Below, in pieces: positions 44,758 through 52,836 of a stretch of DNA of 64,000 nucleotides. Position numbers and translations under genes: made by a program. Source of the DNA: Bradyrhizobium quebecense (lineage in GTDB: Bacteria > Pseudomonadota > Alphaproteobacteria > Rhizobiales > Xanthobacteraceae); contig NZ_CP088022.1 in NCBI RefSeq assembly GCF_013373795.3, positions 4,278,001 to 4,342,000 of the forward strand, in the 5' to 3' direction. Every line of letters starts with the position of its first letter. Within the stretch, counting starts at the first letter, position 1. Under the pieces are notes generated by a model. That model saw only the letters and a program-made list of their open reading frames with translations, searched no databases and was not told where the DNA came from.

Positions 44758-44792
44758 ACAAAAAGCCCGCCGCGGATTGCTCCGCGCGGGCT
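44758..44792 (-). terminator. Rho-independent terminator on the minus strand
   Basis: Read on the minus strand, AGCCCGCGCGGA, loop GCAA and TCCGCGGCGGGCT form a stem with one bulge, followed at once by TTTTTGTTT. No minus-strand gene ends immediately upstream, so it may belong to a lost gene or shield the prophage from readthrough. Confidence 0.65.
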
Positions 44793-44820
44793 CAACAATT
44801 TCTGATTTTCGGATTATGCC

Positions 44821-44842
44821 CCTGAGTTGCCCGACGTGTCAA
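44821..44842 (+). repeat. Dispersed repeat, copy B (core TTGCCCGACG)
   Basis: CCTGAGTTGCCCGACGTG then TCAA. It differs from the copy at 8341 at only two positions over 22 bases. It sits just right of the minus-strand terminator and is followed by AATGTTTTTG. Confidence 0.7.
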
Positions 44843-44994
44843 ATGTTTTTGCGAGCTGAATGCGATCGGTAAAATGTGATGCGTCGGCTTCGACGGTGAG
44901 AAACCGCTTCGACCAAAAGTCGACACATGATCCGGAATCGCAATACGAGCTGCGCCGATCGGCCGTATGCTTGGTGCGATGATGTCAGTGTGCC

Positions 44995-45016
44995 GCTGAG
45001 TTGCCCGACGCGTCAA
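44995..45016 (+). repeat. Dispersed repeat, copy C (core TTGCCCGACG)
   Basis: GCTGAGTTGCCCGACGCG then TCAA, two differences from the copy at 8341 over 22 bases. It lies 174 bases from copy B and 99 bases before the small gene at 45115. Confidence 0.7.
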
Positions 45017-45114
45017 GCGGACAAGCGGCTCACAACATTTGGATCGACATCAGGACAGTTTTGGCTCGCGTCGGTCGACCCGCGCCGCAGTTTGATTGCA
45101 AGGAGGAAGCGCCG

Positions 45115-45300
45115 ATGTATTTCGTTGCTGCCGTGCTCGCGGTCCTGTCCGGCCTGTTCTATGCAGCGGGCCATCATGAGATCGGTTCGATCGGTGCCAC
45201 CATGTGCCAGTATGGCGGCATCTTCTGCGACAGCCCGGTGCTGGTTCTCGTCGGTGCCGGGTTCGCCGCAGCGTGGGGCATGCTCGTCAGCGTGCGCTGA
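45115..45300 (+). CDS. Small membrane protein, unknown function
   Basis: A 61-residue protein with two hydrophobic segments, YFVAAVLAVLSGLFYAAG at the start and PVLVLVGAGFAAAWGMLVSV at the end. A short loop between them has two Cys (MCQYGGIFCDSP) that could pair outside the cytoplasm. A very strong ribosome site, AAGGAGG, lies nine bases before the ATG at 45115. No family known to me. It stands alone between copies C and D of the dispersed repeat. Confidence 0.7.
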   Translation: MYFVAAVLAVLSGLFYAAGHHEIGSIGATMCQYGGIFCDSPVLVLVGAGFAAAWGMLVSVR

Positions 45301-45334
45301 TCGTCCCGCAGCATTTCGGCTATAGCTTTGTGTC

Positions 45335-45356
45335 GCTGATTTGCCCGACGAGTCAA
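45335..45356 (+). repeat. Dispersed repeat, copy D (core TTGCCCGACG)
   Basis: GCTGATTTGCCCGACGAG then TCAA, one difference from the copy at 8341 over 22 bases. It lies 35 bases downstream of the small membrane gene. With copies B and C it makes three copies in about 540 bases. Confidence 0.7.
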
Positions 45357-45403
45357 TTCCTGCACTTTGCGTCGGATGCAATCTCAAGAACACCCCGCAT
45401 CTA

Positions 45404-45712
45404 TTACGGCGTGCTCGGATTTGCCGGCTGAGCGGGCTTTGGACCGGGTGGATCAGGCTCAATCGGTGTCTTGGGCTCGGTCGGCATCACCTTTGCGCCC
45501 GCCGCACGTGCCGCCTCGCCGGTCGTTGAATAGTTGGCGGAAGCGGCCGGCTGCACCTTCGGCTTGCTCCACGGACCGTGGTCGACCATCAGCATGCCCA
45601 GCACGCCGATGATCGCAACCAGGGCCGCGATCAACAGCGGCGTTCCGCCGTGCCGATTTCGATGCTTGATCGAACGACTGTCCGATATGCCATGCGCCTG
45701 CATTGTCATCAT
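45404..45712 (-). CDS. Single-span membrane protein with Pro-rich periplasmic tail
   Basis: A protein of about 102 residues. A basic N-terminus (SIKHRNRHGG) precedes one membrane helix, TPLLIAALVAIIGVLGMLMV. The tail is rich in Pro, Ala and Lys (EPKTPIEPDPPGPKPAQPANP) and should face the periplasm. Three ATGs lie at 45712, 45709 and 45703; GGAGGAG precedes the first two. A candidate EcfG promoter is at 45738-45762, which suggests induction in the general stress response. Function unknown. Confidence 0.65.
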   Translation of the reverse strand: MMTMQAHGISDSRSIKHRNRHGGTPLLIAALVAIIGVLGMLMVDHGPWSKPKVQPAASANYSTTGEAARAAGAKVMPTEPKTPIEPDPPGPKPAQPANPSTP

Positions 45713-45737
45713 CGTCTCCTCCACGGACACAAGCCGC

Positions 45738-45762
45738 AACCGGCGCGTAAGTTTCCGGTTCC
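45738..45762 (-). promoter_or_regulatory. Candidate EcfG (general stress sigma factor) promoter
   Basis: On the minus strand GGAAC at 45762-45758 is followed after 16 bases by GGTT at 45741-45738. The EcfG consensus of alphaproteobacteria is GGAAC, 16-17 bases, CGTT. The start codon is 26-29 bases further, a plausible 5-prime leader. The match is one base off at the first position of the -10 part. Confidence 0.5.
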
Positions 45763-45900
45763 GCGATGTGAAAGCGAGGCATGTTGGTGGAACCAATCCC
45801 CAGCTGCTGAATTTCCCCAATATGTGGACGTCGCTACGCGCACGCGCGGATAGCCAGGGTAACGGCCACCCCACCTTTGGTGAAAATCGCGGCACGGCAC

Positions 45901-46161
45901 ATGAGCTCTGAAACACCCGAGTCTCCGCTTCAGCCCACACTCGGTGAGCGGGCGATCGACACCGCGACGGACGTCTCGCGTACCATCACGGAGGTGTCGG
46001 ACGGACTTCGAGCGGCGGCCGATCGCCTCAGCGACGCGATCGCGACCTCACGCCGGCCGGGCGGCGTCCTCGCCACCGTGAGCGCGGTCACGCGCGAAGC
46101 GCCGCTCGCAAGCCTGTTCGTCGCGTTTCTGCTCGGCGTTGCTGCAGCGCGCCGGCGCTAG
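45901..46161 (+). CDS. Small tail-anchored protein, ElaB/DUF883-like layout
   Basis: An 86-residue protein starting at ATG 45901. An amphipathic helical part (ERAIDTATDVSRTITEVSDG, then LRAAADRLSDAIATSRRPGG) is followed by a C-terminal membrane helix (PLASLFVAFLLGVAAA) and a basic end. The layout recalls ElaB/YqjD-type stress membrane proteins, but the sequence match is weak. It is divergent from the gene at 45404-45712. Confidence 0.65.
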   Translation: MSSETPESPLQPTLGERAIDTATDVSRTITEVSDGLRAAADRLSDAIATSRRPGGVLATVSAVTREAPLASLFVAFLLGVAAARRR

Positions 46162-46191
46162 GCGTCGACACGCTGTGAAGGCCGCCTGCCC

Positions 46192-46545
46192 CTAGAACTT
46201 GCCCTTGGTGGCGTCCTTGGTTGCGGACATCACGCTTCCGCTGATCTGCCGCATATGTTCGCCGGCATTGGTGAATTGGCTGCGCAGAAATTCCGACTGG
46301 ATTCGCATCGCCTCCTGCAGATCGGTCGCGTGCACGAGCTTGCGCGCATGCTCGAACGCCGCCTTCATGTTCTGCTCGGTGAACGACAGCGCCTGTTTTG
46401 AAATCTCGGTACCCGTGCCCGGCATCGCCGTCATCGACTTGCTCGCGGCATCAAAGAACAGGCTGAAGGCCTGTTCGGCCTGGTCGATGGTCTTTTCCGC
46501 CAAATCGCGCAACTCGGCGGGAACTTCAAGCTTCGGCTCAATCAT
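46192..46545 (-). CDS. Phasin family protein
   Basis: A 117-residue amphipathic helical protein. Segments FSLFFDAASKSMTAMPG and ALSFTEQNMKAAFEHARKLVHATDLQEAMRIQSEFLRSQF match the phasin (PF09361) pattern of small polyhydroxyalkanoate granule-coating proteins. Length is normal for the family. No PHA synthesis gene is nearby, so it is one of probably several phasin-like genes in the genome. Confidence 0.85.
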   Translation of the reverse strand: MIEPKLEVPAELRDLAEKTIDQAEQAFSLFFDAASKSMTAMPGTGTEISKQALSFTEQNMKAAFEHARKLVHATDLQEAMRIQSEFLRSQFTNAGEHMRQISGSVMSATKDATKGKF

Positions 46546-46776
46546 GATCGCGCCCCCTGAAAAAAGCGTTTGCCAAGGTTAGCATAGATTGTGACGGCGT
46601 CAGCGCCGTATCGCCAAACCATGAGAGGCCCACTCATCCTTGCAGCCGAGGAAAATTTACCTAGCGGCGACCGGACTGCATCGCAGGCCGATTCCAATCG
46701 TGTCAGCACTGTGGCATAGTGATTCGGCCTCGTCGTTGGTCGCGTTCGCGTCTCTTGTGGGGAATAAGGGGATCCG

Positions 46777-46962
46777 ATGCTGCGCGCCGTTCGTCCAACA
46801 CCGACCTGCACCCGCTTCAAGACCAGCATAGAGATGCCGTGCATGAAGTGCGGCACGCAAATGCGGCTCGCCTTGATCGAGCCGCGCGACCAATTCTACG
46901 ACGTGCTGACCTATCAGTGCGCGCCGTGCAATTCCGGCGAAAGCTTCGTGAACGCGCGCTAG
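46777..46962 (+). CDS. Small putative zinc-ribbon protein
   Basis: A 61-residue protein. Two Cys pairs, CMKCGTQMRLALIEP and YQCAPCNSGESF, could bind one zinc ion. AAGGGG lies five bases before the ATG at 46777, which decides the start over the internal ATG at 46834. I know similar proteins only as conserved hypotheticals in Bradyrhizobium. Confidence 0.65.
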   Translation: MLRAVRPTPTCTRFKTSIEMPCMKCGTQMRLALIEPRDQFYDVLTYQCAPCNSGESFVNAR

Positions 46963-46975
46963 GCTATCGGCCCGT

Positions 46976-47179
46976 TCAGTCGTTCAGCACCGCGGCCCCC
47001 GCCTCCGTCAGCTCGGGCTGGTCGTCATACAGTTCGACCAGACCGAGTTCGATGAGGACGCCCAGATCCTCGCCGCTGACCGGCGACAGTTTGAGCCGGC
47101 CGGCCTGAATATCACGGAGGGTCCAGCGCAAGGCGATCGCGCGCTCAAGTGAAAATTCAGCGAATGGATTGTTTGCCAT
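46976..47179 (-). CDS. Small hypothetical protein
   Basis: A 67-residue acidic, soluble-looking protein: FAEFSLERAIALRWTLRDIQ near the start and LGVLIELGLVELYDDQPELT later. The pattern resembles a small winged-helix or wing-like unit, but I cannot assign a family. It is convergent with the zinc-ribbon gene. No strong ribosome site is visible. Confidence 0.5.
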   Translation of the reverse strand: MANNPFAEFSLERAIALRWTLRDIQAGRLKLSPVSGEDLGVLIELGLVELYDDQPELTEAGAAVLND

Positions 47180-47327
47180 TCGCGTCGACTAGTGCGGCAT
47201 TTGGATCAGACTTTGTCTTTGCCGCGGCGGCTTCATGGACACCACAGATTGACGGCGAGCCGGCGCGATCGAGGTGCCCGGCGCCCCGATCGCGTCATCA
47301 CTCAATATGTCTTCGCAGCGGCGCGGC

Positions 47328-48461
47328 TCAGTAGCGGTAGGGATCTATATCGAGCAGCGGGAATGCGCTGAACACGCTCGGCAGATTGTTCGGCGTCGCC
47401 GGATGCAGATAGGACTTGTCCAGTTCGGCGAAGCTGGTGACGCCGAGCAGACCGAGGCAGCGGATCACCTCGTCCTCCAGCAATTCAAGCATCCGGACAA
47501 TGCCTGCCTCGCCGGCCGCAGCGAGCGCCCAGCATTGCAGACGGCCGATCCCGACGAGATCGGCCCCCGAGACGATGGCCTTCACGATGTCGGTGCCACG
47601 GCAGATCGAGCCATCGACCATGATCTTGGCACGGCCTGCGATGGCCTGAACGATCTCGGGCAGGACGTGCATGGACCCACGGCCGTGGTCGAGCTGCCGT
47701 CCGCCGTGATTTGAGACGTAGATCCAGTCGACCCCGTGATCGAGGGCGATCTTGGCGTCTTCGGCGGTGGCGATTCCCTTGAGGATGAGCGGAATCTTGA
47801 ACTTGTCCTTGATCAACTTCACCGTCCGCCATTCCAGCCCCTTCTGGAAATCGCCGCCGGTGGCGCGGATGCGGCTTTCACGGACGTAGCGCTTGGCGAT
47901 GTCGCGCTCACGCCGGCTATAATGGGCGGTGTCCACGGTGAGGCAGAACGCAGCGTAGCCGTTGTCGATGCTGCGGCTGACCACATCCTCGACAAACGCA
48001 TCGTCGCCGCGCACATAGAGCTGGAAGATGCGCAAGGCATCGGGCGCCGCCTTGGCGGTATTCTCCAGCCCCGGCTCCGATACCGAGCTCAGCATATGCG
48101 CCGCGCCGAACGTTCCCGCTCCGCGCGCGACGGCCGCGCCCGCCTCCGGATCGAATATCTCGAGCGCGCCGACCGGCGCGATCATCACGGGAAGCCGGAG
48201 CTTGCGGCCGAAGACCTCGGTGGATGGATCCACATTGATGACGTTGCGCAGCACGCGCGGCCGGAACGCGATCTCGTCGAGCGCCATTCTGTTGCGGCGC
48301 ATCGTGGTCTCGGTTTCCGAGGCGCCGACGATGTAGTCCCAGGCGTTCTGGTTCAGCCTGGCGCGGGCCTTTTGCGCGAATTCGTGCAGGTTCTGGAATT
48401 CCTCGCCGCTGGCGCCGAGTTCGACATTGCGCGCCTGCTGAATGGGGGTCCCGTCATTCAT
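47328..48461 (-). CDS. FMN-dependent 2-hydroxyacid dehydrogenase (LldD/glycolate oxidase family)
   Basis: A 377-residue TIM-barrel flavoprotein. The FMN/substrate residues are present: WDYIVGASETETTMRRN near residue 40, LTVDTAHYSRRERD near 170, LILKGIATAEDA near 225 (catalytic Lys) and YVSNHGGRQLDHGRGS near 245 (catalytic His and Arg). The ATG at 48461 follows GGAGAAGAAACG. It oxidises an L-2-hydroxyacid to the oxoacid. No transporter or regulator of the pathway is obvious next to it. Confidence 0.92.
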   Translation of the reverse strand: MNDGTPIQQARNVELGASGEEFQNLHEFAQKARARLNQNAWDYIVGASETETTMRRNRMALDEIAFRPRVLRNVINVDPSTEVFGRKLRLPVMIAPVGALEIFDPEAGAAVARGAGTFGAAHMLSSVSEPGLENTAKAAPDALRIFQLYVRGDDAFVEDVVSRSIDNGYAAFCLTVDTAHYSRRERDIAKRYVRESRIRATGGDFQKGLEWRTVKLIKDKFKIPLILKGIATAEDAKIALDHGVDWIYVSNHGGRQLDHGRGSMHVLPEIVQAIAGRAKIMVDGSICRGTDIVKAIVSGADLVGIGRLQCWALAAAGEAGIVRMLELLEDEVIRCLGLLGVTSFAELDKSYLHPATPNNLPSVFSAFPLLDIDPYRY

Positions 48462-48626
48462 GGTCGTTTCTTCTCCCGATTTGGCCGGCACATTAGCCGC
48501 AGACAAACCGGAAAAGCTACCACCTTGACCGACGAATCCGGCCAGCGAAGGCCAGCTATTCGCTTGTGAGAGGGATCGGGTTTCGACACCAAGCGGCCGG
48601 CTCCGAACTGAGCCGTCCGACGCGAG

Positions 48627-49646
48627 CTAGCTGCCCGAGAACCGGTTTCGGTACTCGGTCGGCGACACGCCGAGGTGGCGCAGGAAGGCCCGCCGCATTC
48701 GTTCGTCGTCGCCAAATCCCGCGCGCTTGGCAACCTCGACCACGCCGCCGATCTGGCGGCTTTCGAGCAGCAAGCGCGCGGTCTCCACGCGCAGCGCCTC
48801 GACACCGCTAGCAGGCGTCATGCCGGTGCGGCTGACATAGGTCCGGGCAAAGGTGCGCGGCGTCATCCCGGCCTTTTCCGCGAGGGTCTCGACCTTGAGG
48901 TCGCTCGTGATGTTCTCGATGATCCAGGCATGCAGCGCGCTGAAGCGTCCCTCGACGTCCGAGGCCTGGGCCGCAAGGACGGTCGAGAACTGACTCTGAC
49001 CGCCCGGCCGCTTCAGAAACACCACAAGTCTGCGTGCGACATCGAGTGCGATGGTGTGGCCGAAATCCTCCTCGATCATCGCGAGCGCCAGATCGATGCC
49101 GGCGCTGACACCCGCCGACGACCAGACATGTCCGTCCTTGACGAAAATCGCGTTGGGCTCGACCCGGATGTCGGGAAAGCTGTCCTGCAAACGCGGACAA
49201 TAGCGCCAGTGCGTTGCAGCACGCTTGCCGTCGAGAATTCCGGTCCAGGCCAGCGCAAATGCGCCGAGGCAGACTGATGCGATACGGCGCGCCTTCGGCA
49301 GCGCCTCCGCAATCCAATTCATCAACTCGGCGTCGTTACGGATCTTCCAGATGCCGGGTCCGCCGGGGATCACCAACGTGTCGACCTCGGCGGGCGCAAC
49401 ACTGGCGATCGGCGCCGTGTCGATCATCATATCGACATCGGTCGGCACCAAGCCGCCTGAAGTCGACAGGTAGGATAGCGAATAATCCGGCCCGGGCAGT
49501 TCGATCGCCTCCAGTTCCGCGAACACCTGAGCCGGCCCCGAGATGTCAAGCAAGGTCACGCCCGGAAAGGCAACGATCGCAATCCGCCGCGTCGCTTTCT
49601 TGTCGCGCGGCTCGGGCCGGGGCGGCTTGGCAGTTTTCGAGGGCAT
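48627..49646 (-). CDS. GlxA family transcriptional regulator (DJ-1/PfpI domain plus AraC HTH)
   Basis: A 339-residue regulator. Residues 20-190 form a DJ-1/PfpI-like domain (VTLLDISGPAQVFAELE, DTLVIPGGPGIWKI, ASVCLGAFALAWTGIL with the nucleophile-elbow Cys). The C-terminal 100 residues are an AraC HTH (LAEKAGMTPRTFARTY and VAKRAGFGDDERMRRAFLRHLGVSPTEYR). It lies 63 bases from the start of the divergent four-gene operon at 49710 and is its likeliest regulator. The ligand is unknown. Confidence 0.92.
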   Translation of the reverse strand: MPSKTAKPPRPEPRDKKATRRIAIVAFPGVTLLDISGPAQVFAELEAIELPGPDYSLSYLSTSGGLVPTDVDMMIDTAPIASVAPAEVDTLVIPGGPGIWKIRNDAELMNWIAEALPKARRIASVCLGAFALAWTGILDGKRAATHWRYCPRLQDSFPDIRVEPNAIFVKDGHVWSSAGVSAGIDLALAMIEEDFGHTIALDVARRLVVFLKRPGGQSQFSTVLAAQASDVEGRFSALHAWIIENITSDLKVETLAEKAGMTPRTFARTYVSRTGMTPASGVEALRVETARLLLESRQIGGVVEVAKRAGFGDDERMRRAFLRHLGVSPTEYRNRFSGS

Positions 49647-49709
49647 ATTGTCCTTTAAGCCATTCGAGGCTGCCCTGTATAGCTTGCAATGGAATTCTGG
49701 AGTTCTGCC

Positions 49710-50423
49710 ATGTCGCGAAATCTGGGCAGCGGATACGAGGCGATCAAATCGCCTTGGGCGGATTACGCGATCTACAGTCTACCCGATGCCTCCCGGATCG
49801 AAGCCTGCGACCGCCAGCCGCTGATGGACGCCATGAACGGCATCATTGCCGTCAACTGGCAGGCCACCGAGCCGCATTGGACGGCAACCTCCTCACCCTT
49901 CGACCAGAAGTACAGCCTGATCCTCGTCTATGACGGCTCCGGCCTCGTGGCCTTCTCGGTCTACCGCATCCTGCAGATGTCGGCCGGACTTGGAATCTAT
50001 CGCAGCGGGACAGAAGTACTCCCGGCGCATCAGGGCCGCGGCCTCTACGGCTTCTTTACGGCGGAAGTTCTGAAGTGCTCGGGCGCCGCCGAGAGGGCCG
50101 ACGGCAACGTGCTCTACGGCTGGCGGACCCGCAATCCGATCGTCTGGGCAGCGAACGCTAAAATTTGCGAGAAAGTTTCTCCATCGTTGCTCGATGACGC
50201 GCAGGACCCGGCGTTGCAGGCGGCCTGTGTCGAGATGTGCACCTCACTCTATCCGGGCAAGCCGCTCGAACTGCCCGACATGATCATGCGGGGCGCTTAC
50301 GGCCACATTAAGCACCATCGGCAGGCCTATCGTGGCACCGCGTCACTGGTCGATGCCGCGATGTCGCGGAAGATTCCGAATTCAGCAGATGCCCTGTTCT
50401 CGGTAGGTTACGCGAGGGTGTGA
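49710..50423 (+). CDS. GNAT-like acetyltransferase-fold protein
   Basis: A 237-residue protein. The stretch SGTEVLPAHQGRGLYGFFTAEVL near residue 110 resembles the acetyl-CoA loop of GNAT enzymes, and GWRTRNPIVWAANAKI follows as in motif B. No other domain is evident. The ATG at 49710 follows GGAG eight bases upstream; an ATG at 49689 is in frame. It is the first gene of the operon with the MFS, YqcI/YcgG-type and cupin genes, and could acylate the product of that pathway. Assignment is moderate. Confidence 0.65.
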   Translation: MSRNLGSGYEAIKSPWADYAIYSLPDASRIEACDRQPLMDAMNGIIAVNWQATEPHWTATSSPFDQKYSLILVYDGSGLVAFSVYRILQMSAGLGIYRSGTEVLPAHQGRGLYGFFTAEVLKCSGAAERADGNVLYGWRTRNPIVWAANAKICEKVSPSLLDDAQDPALQAACVEMCTSLYPGKPLELPDMIMRGAYGHIKHHRQAYRGTASLVDAAMSRKIPNSADALFSVGYARV

Positions 50424-51715
50424 TGTCGATGCTCGGACAACAAGCCGTTTACGCCCCGACGTCGCGTTTCACTGACCGCGCCTATCTCGCCTGGACGGCA
50501 GTCGCCGTCGCCTACGCCATTGCCTTCCTGCAGCGGGTGTCACCGCAATCGGTAAGCCTCAGTTTCATGCACGACTTCAGCACCGATGCGGCCGGTGTTG
50601 CGATGCTCGCCTCGAGCTATTTCTGGGGCTACACCTTGATGCAGATTCCGGCCGGCCTGCTGGTCGATCGTTACGGCGTCAAGCGCGTCGTCCTCCTCAG
50701 CATGATCGCCTCGTCGCTCGGCAGTGCAGCGTTCGCGCTGGCGCCGAACCTGCTCGACGTTTTTGCTGCGCGCCTGATTGTCGCCTGCGGCGATGCGCTG
50801 GTCTTCACGGCACTCCTCAAGCTCGTGGCACAAAGTTTCGCTGACGAGCGGTTCGGCATGATGTCGGGCATCTCGCAGGTCTCCGGCTATGTCGGAGGCG
50901 TGATCGCGACCACGCCGCTCGCAGCCGCCGTCTCGGGGTTCGGCTGGCGGGCCTGCTTCCTGTTCATCGCCTGCATTGGCCTCGCCAACCTCGCCTTCGC
51001 CAAGCTCGCGCTCAAGCCTGATCCGGCATCGCATAGCAACAAGACGCTGAAGGGCGTCGTGATCGCTGCGCGGCAATCGCTGGCCCATATCGCGAACTGG
51101 GGTTGTGCAATGACGTTTGCGTCGCACTTCGCGGTTGTGACGACGCTGTCGGGCGTCTGGGGCATTCCGATGGTCGCCCACTTTTACCATATCTCTCCGA
51201 CGGCTGCCGGCACGCCGCTGCTCGCCTTCATGATCGGCAATGCGCTCGGCTCGATCTTCCTCGGTCACGCCGCCGATCGTGCCGCGGCGGCGCTCGACCG
51301 CGCATTGATCGGCATTTGCGTATTGCGCATGCTTCTGATCGCGATGCTGCTGCCGCAGGTCGCCCGGACATTTGGTCTCGCCTACGTCACCGTCGTGTTC
51401 ACGGCCTTGGGGCTCGTCGCTGGCGGCACCGTCCCGCTGGTGCTGAAATGCGTGAAGAAGCTCTACACCTCCGAACTGATCGGTGTCGGCGCTTCTGTGA
51501 ACACCACTGCTGCCGGGATATTCGCCGGCGTCTCGCAGCCGATCATCGGCTTTGCGATGCTTGCCGCCAGCAACGCCTCCGGAACCGACGCCGTGCACAA
51601 CAAGGCCGCGATCGGTGACGGCGGCTACAGCGCCTTGATCGTCATTCTGCTTCTCATGTCGCTGCCGGGCATTGCCGGGCCGCTATTGATGAGAAGCAAG
51701 TTGATAGCCCGTTAG
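50423..51715 (+). CDS. MFS transporter
   Basis: A 430-residue major facilitator with about 12 spans. LVDRYGVKRVVLLSMIASSLG near residue 75 is the loop-2 motif. The C-half has FLGHAADRAAAALDRALIG. Its ATG overlaps the stop of the GNAT-like gene by one base. It may export the product or import the substrate of the YqcI/YcgG-family protein; sequence alone does not tell direction. Confidence 0.9.
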   Translation: MSMLGQQAVYAPTSRFTDRAYLAWTAVAVAYAIAFLQRVSPQSVSLSFMHDFSTDAAGVAMLASSYFWGYTLMQIPAGLLVDRYGVKRVVLLSMIASSLGSAAFALAPNLLDVFAARLIVACGDALVFTALLKLVAQSFADERFGMMSGISQVSGYVGGVIATTPLAAAVSGFGWRACFLFIACIGLANLAFAKLALKPDPASHSNKTLKGVVIAARQSLAHIANWGCAMTFASHFAVVTTLSGVWGIPMVAHFYHISPTAAGTPLLAFMIGNALGSIFLGHAADRAAAALDRALIGICVLRMLLIAMLLPQVARTFGLAYVTVVFTALGLVAGGTVPLVLKCVKKLYTSELIGVGASVNTTAAGIFAGVSQPIIGFAMLAASNASGTDAVHNKAAIGDGGYSALIVILLLMSLPGIAGPLLMRSKLIAR

Positions 51716-51740
51716 TGTCGTTATGAGTGTAGGGGGTGTT

Positions 51741-52496
51741 ATGGAGCGCTTGTTCTTGAGAAAAGGCGAAGTCGCGTCAAGCTTTCCGGTCAGCAGCTGG
51801 CAGAGCGTGATGTTCTCCGAGTTTGAAGCGCAGATGAGCAGCGAGGCAAGGCCGTTCCCTTGCGTGTTCGGGGTGACCGGACATCGCCAGGATCAGCTCC
51901 GCTATCTTTTCCTCGATCCGTATGACGTCGCAGTGCTCGGCGAGCAGCTCGCACAATATGTCTCAGAGGCGCGCTCGTTCGGCCCCAATACCTCCTTGAT
52001 CGTGTTCACGCGTCCCCGCCCCGTGCAGACGCTCGATGCCTACTATCGCAAGATGTGGCTCACGCTCGACCAGCTCGCACGCCTGGACAAGAACCCGTGG
52101 CCGACCGAGATTCCGGAACAGATCGACCACCCGATGTGGGAGTTCTCGTTTGCGGGTGAGCCGATCTTCGTCGTGTGCACGACGCCGGCCCATGTGATGC
52201 GCCAGAGCCGCCGGTCCAGCGCCTTCATGCTCACGTTCCAGCCGCGCTGGGTGTTCGACAAGATCCTCGGGACGGAAAAGGCCGCGACTGCCGCGTTCGC
52301 CGAGGTGCGCAAGCGCCTGATCCCGTACGACAGCGCGAGCCCCTCTCCGCTTCTTGGCCGCTACGGCGCGACCGATGGCCGCGAATATCTGCAGTACTTC
52401 CTGCACGACGACAACAATGCGAGCGGAGGCTGCCCCTTTGCCAAGCTCGCGCAGAACAAGACGCCAGCCATCGCGAACAAGGAACAGGCAGCATGA
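51741..52496 (+). CDS. YqcI/YcgG family protein (GntA-like putative haem N-oxygenase)
   Basis: A 251-residue protein. Sections PFPCVFGVTGHRQDQLRYLFL, DAYYRKMWLTLDQLARLDKNPWP, IFVVCTTPAHVMRQSRRSSAFMLTFQPRWVFD and the C-terminal GGCPFAKL match the YqcI/YcgG family. GntA of guanitoxin biosynthesis, a haem-dependent N-hydroxylase of an arginine derivative, belongs to this family. I start at 51741, placed after GGGGG; 51723 is an alternative. It overlaps the cupin gene by four bases. The family is fairly secure; N-hydroxylation here is inferred. Confidence 0.8.
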   Translation: MERLFLRKGEVASSFPVSSWQSVMFSEFEAQMSSEARPFPCVFGVTGHRQDQLRYLFLDPYDVAVLGEQLAQYVSEARSFGPNTSLIVFTRPRPVQTLDAYYRKMWLTLDQLARLDKNPWPTEIPEQIDHPMWEFSFAGEPIFVVCTTPAHVMRQSRRSSAFMLTFQPRWVFDKILGTEKAATAAFAEVRKRLIPYDSASPSPLLGRYGATDGREYLQYFLHDDNNASGGCPFAKLAQNKTPAIANKEQAA

Positions 52497-52813
52497 CTCA
52501 AATCATCGCGGGCACGAAGACCGAATTTGCCATCGATCCGGAGATCCTGAACCTGCTCCCGGCCCAGGGGTCCGTCGAGCTGCAGCATGATGCAGCCGGC
52601 AAGGTGCATCACTTCCATACCCATCCGGTCGATGAAATCCTGATGATCATCAGCGGCCGGTTGAACTTCATCTGGGACGGCGGTGAGCGGGTCGTCAGTG
52701 CCGGCGACACCATCCTGCTGCCTGCCGGCACCCGGCATCAATCCGAAGCGCTCGAGGGTGGTGCAATCTACGTGATCGCGACACAGCCGCCCGCCAGGCC
52801 AATGAACAACTGA
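52493..52813 (+). CDS. Small cupin-domain protein
   Basis: A 106-residue single cupin. Metal-binding motif 1 is HHFHTHPVDEILMIISG (residues 39-55, with His/His/Glu ligands) and motif 2 is GDTILLPAGTRHQSEALEG (71-89). Its ATG overlaps the stop of the YqcI/YcgG-type gene (ATGA), so both are made together. Stand-alone cupins can be metal-dependent oxygenases, isomerases or N-N-bond-forming partners; here its partner is a likely N-oxygenase. Confidence 0.9.
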   Translation: MTQIIAGTKTEFAIDPEILNLLPAQGSVELQHDAAGKVHHFHTHPVDEILMIISGRLNFIWDGGERVVSAGDTILLPAGTRHQSEALEGGAIYVIATQPPARPMNN

Positions 52814-52836
52814 CATCCAGGAAAAACGCGAACACC

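Noticed and set aside
44455..44805. Overlapping open frames on both strands right of the prophage remnant
   Set aside because: Both run into the minus-strand terminator hairpin and give Ala/Arg-rich sequence without motifs.
46542..46856. A 104-codon minus-strand frame adjoining the phasin gene
   Set aside because: It overlaps the putative zinc-ribbon gene, which has a better ribosome site and Cys pairs.
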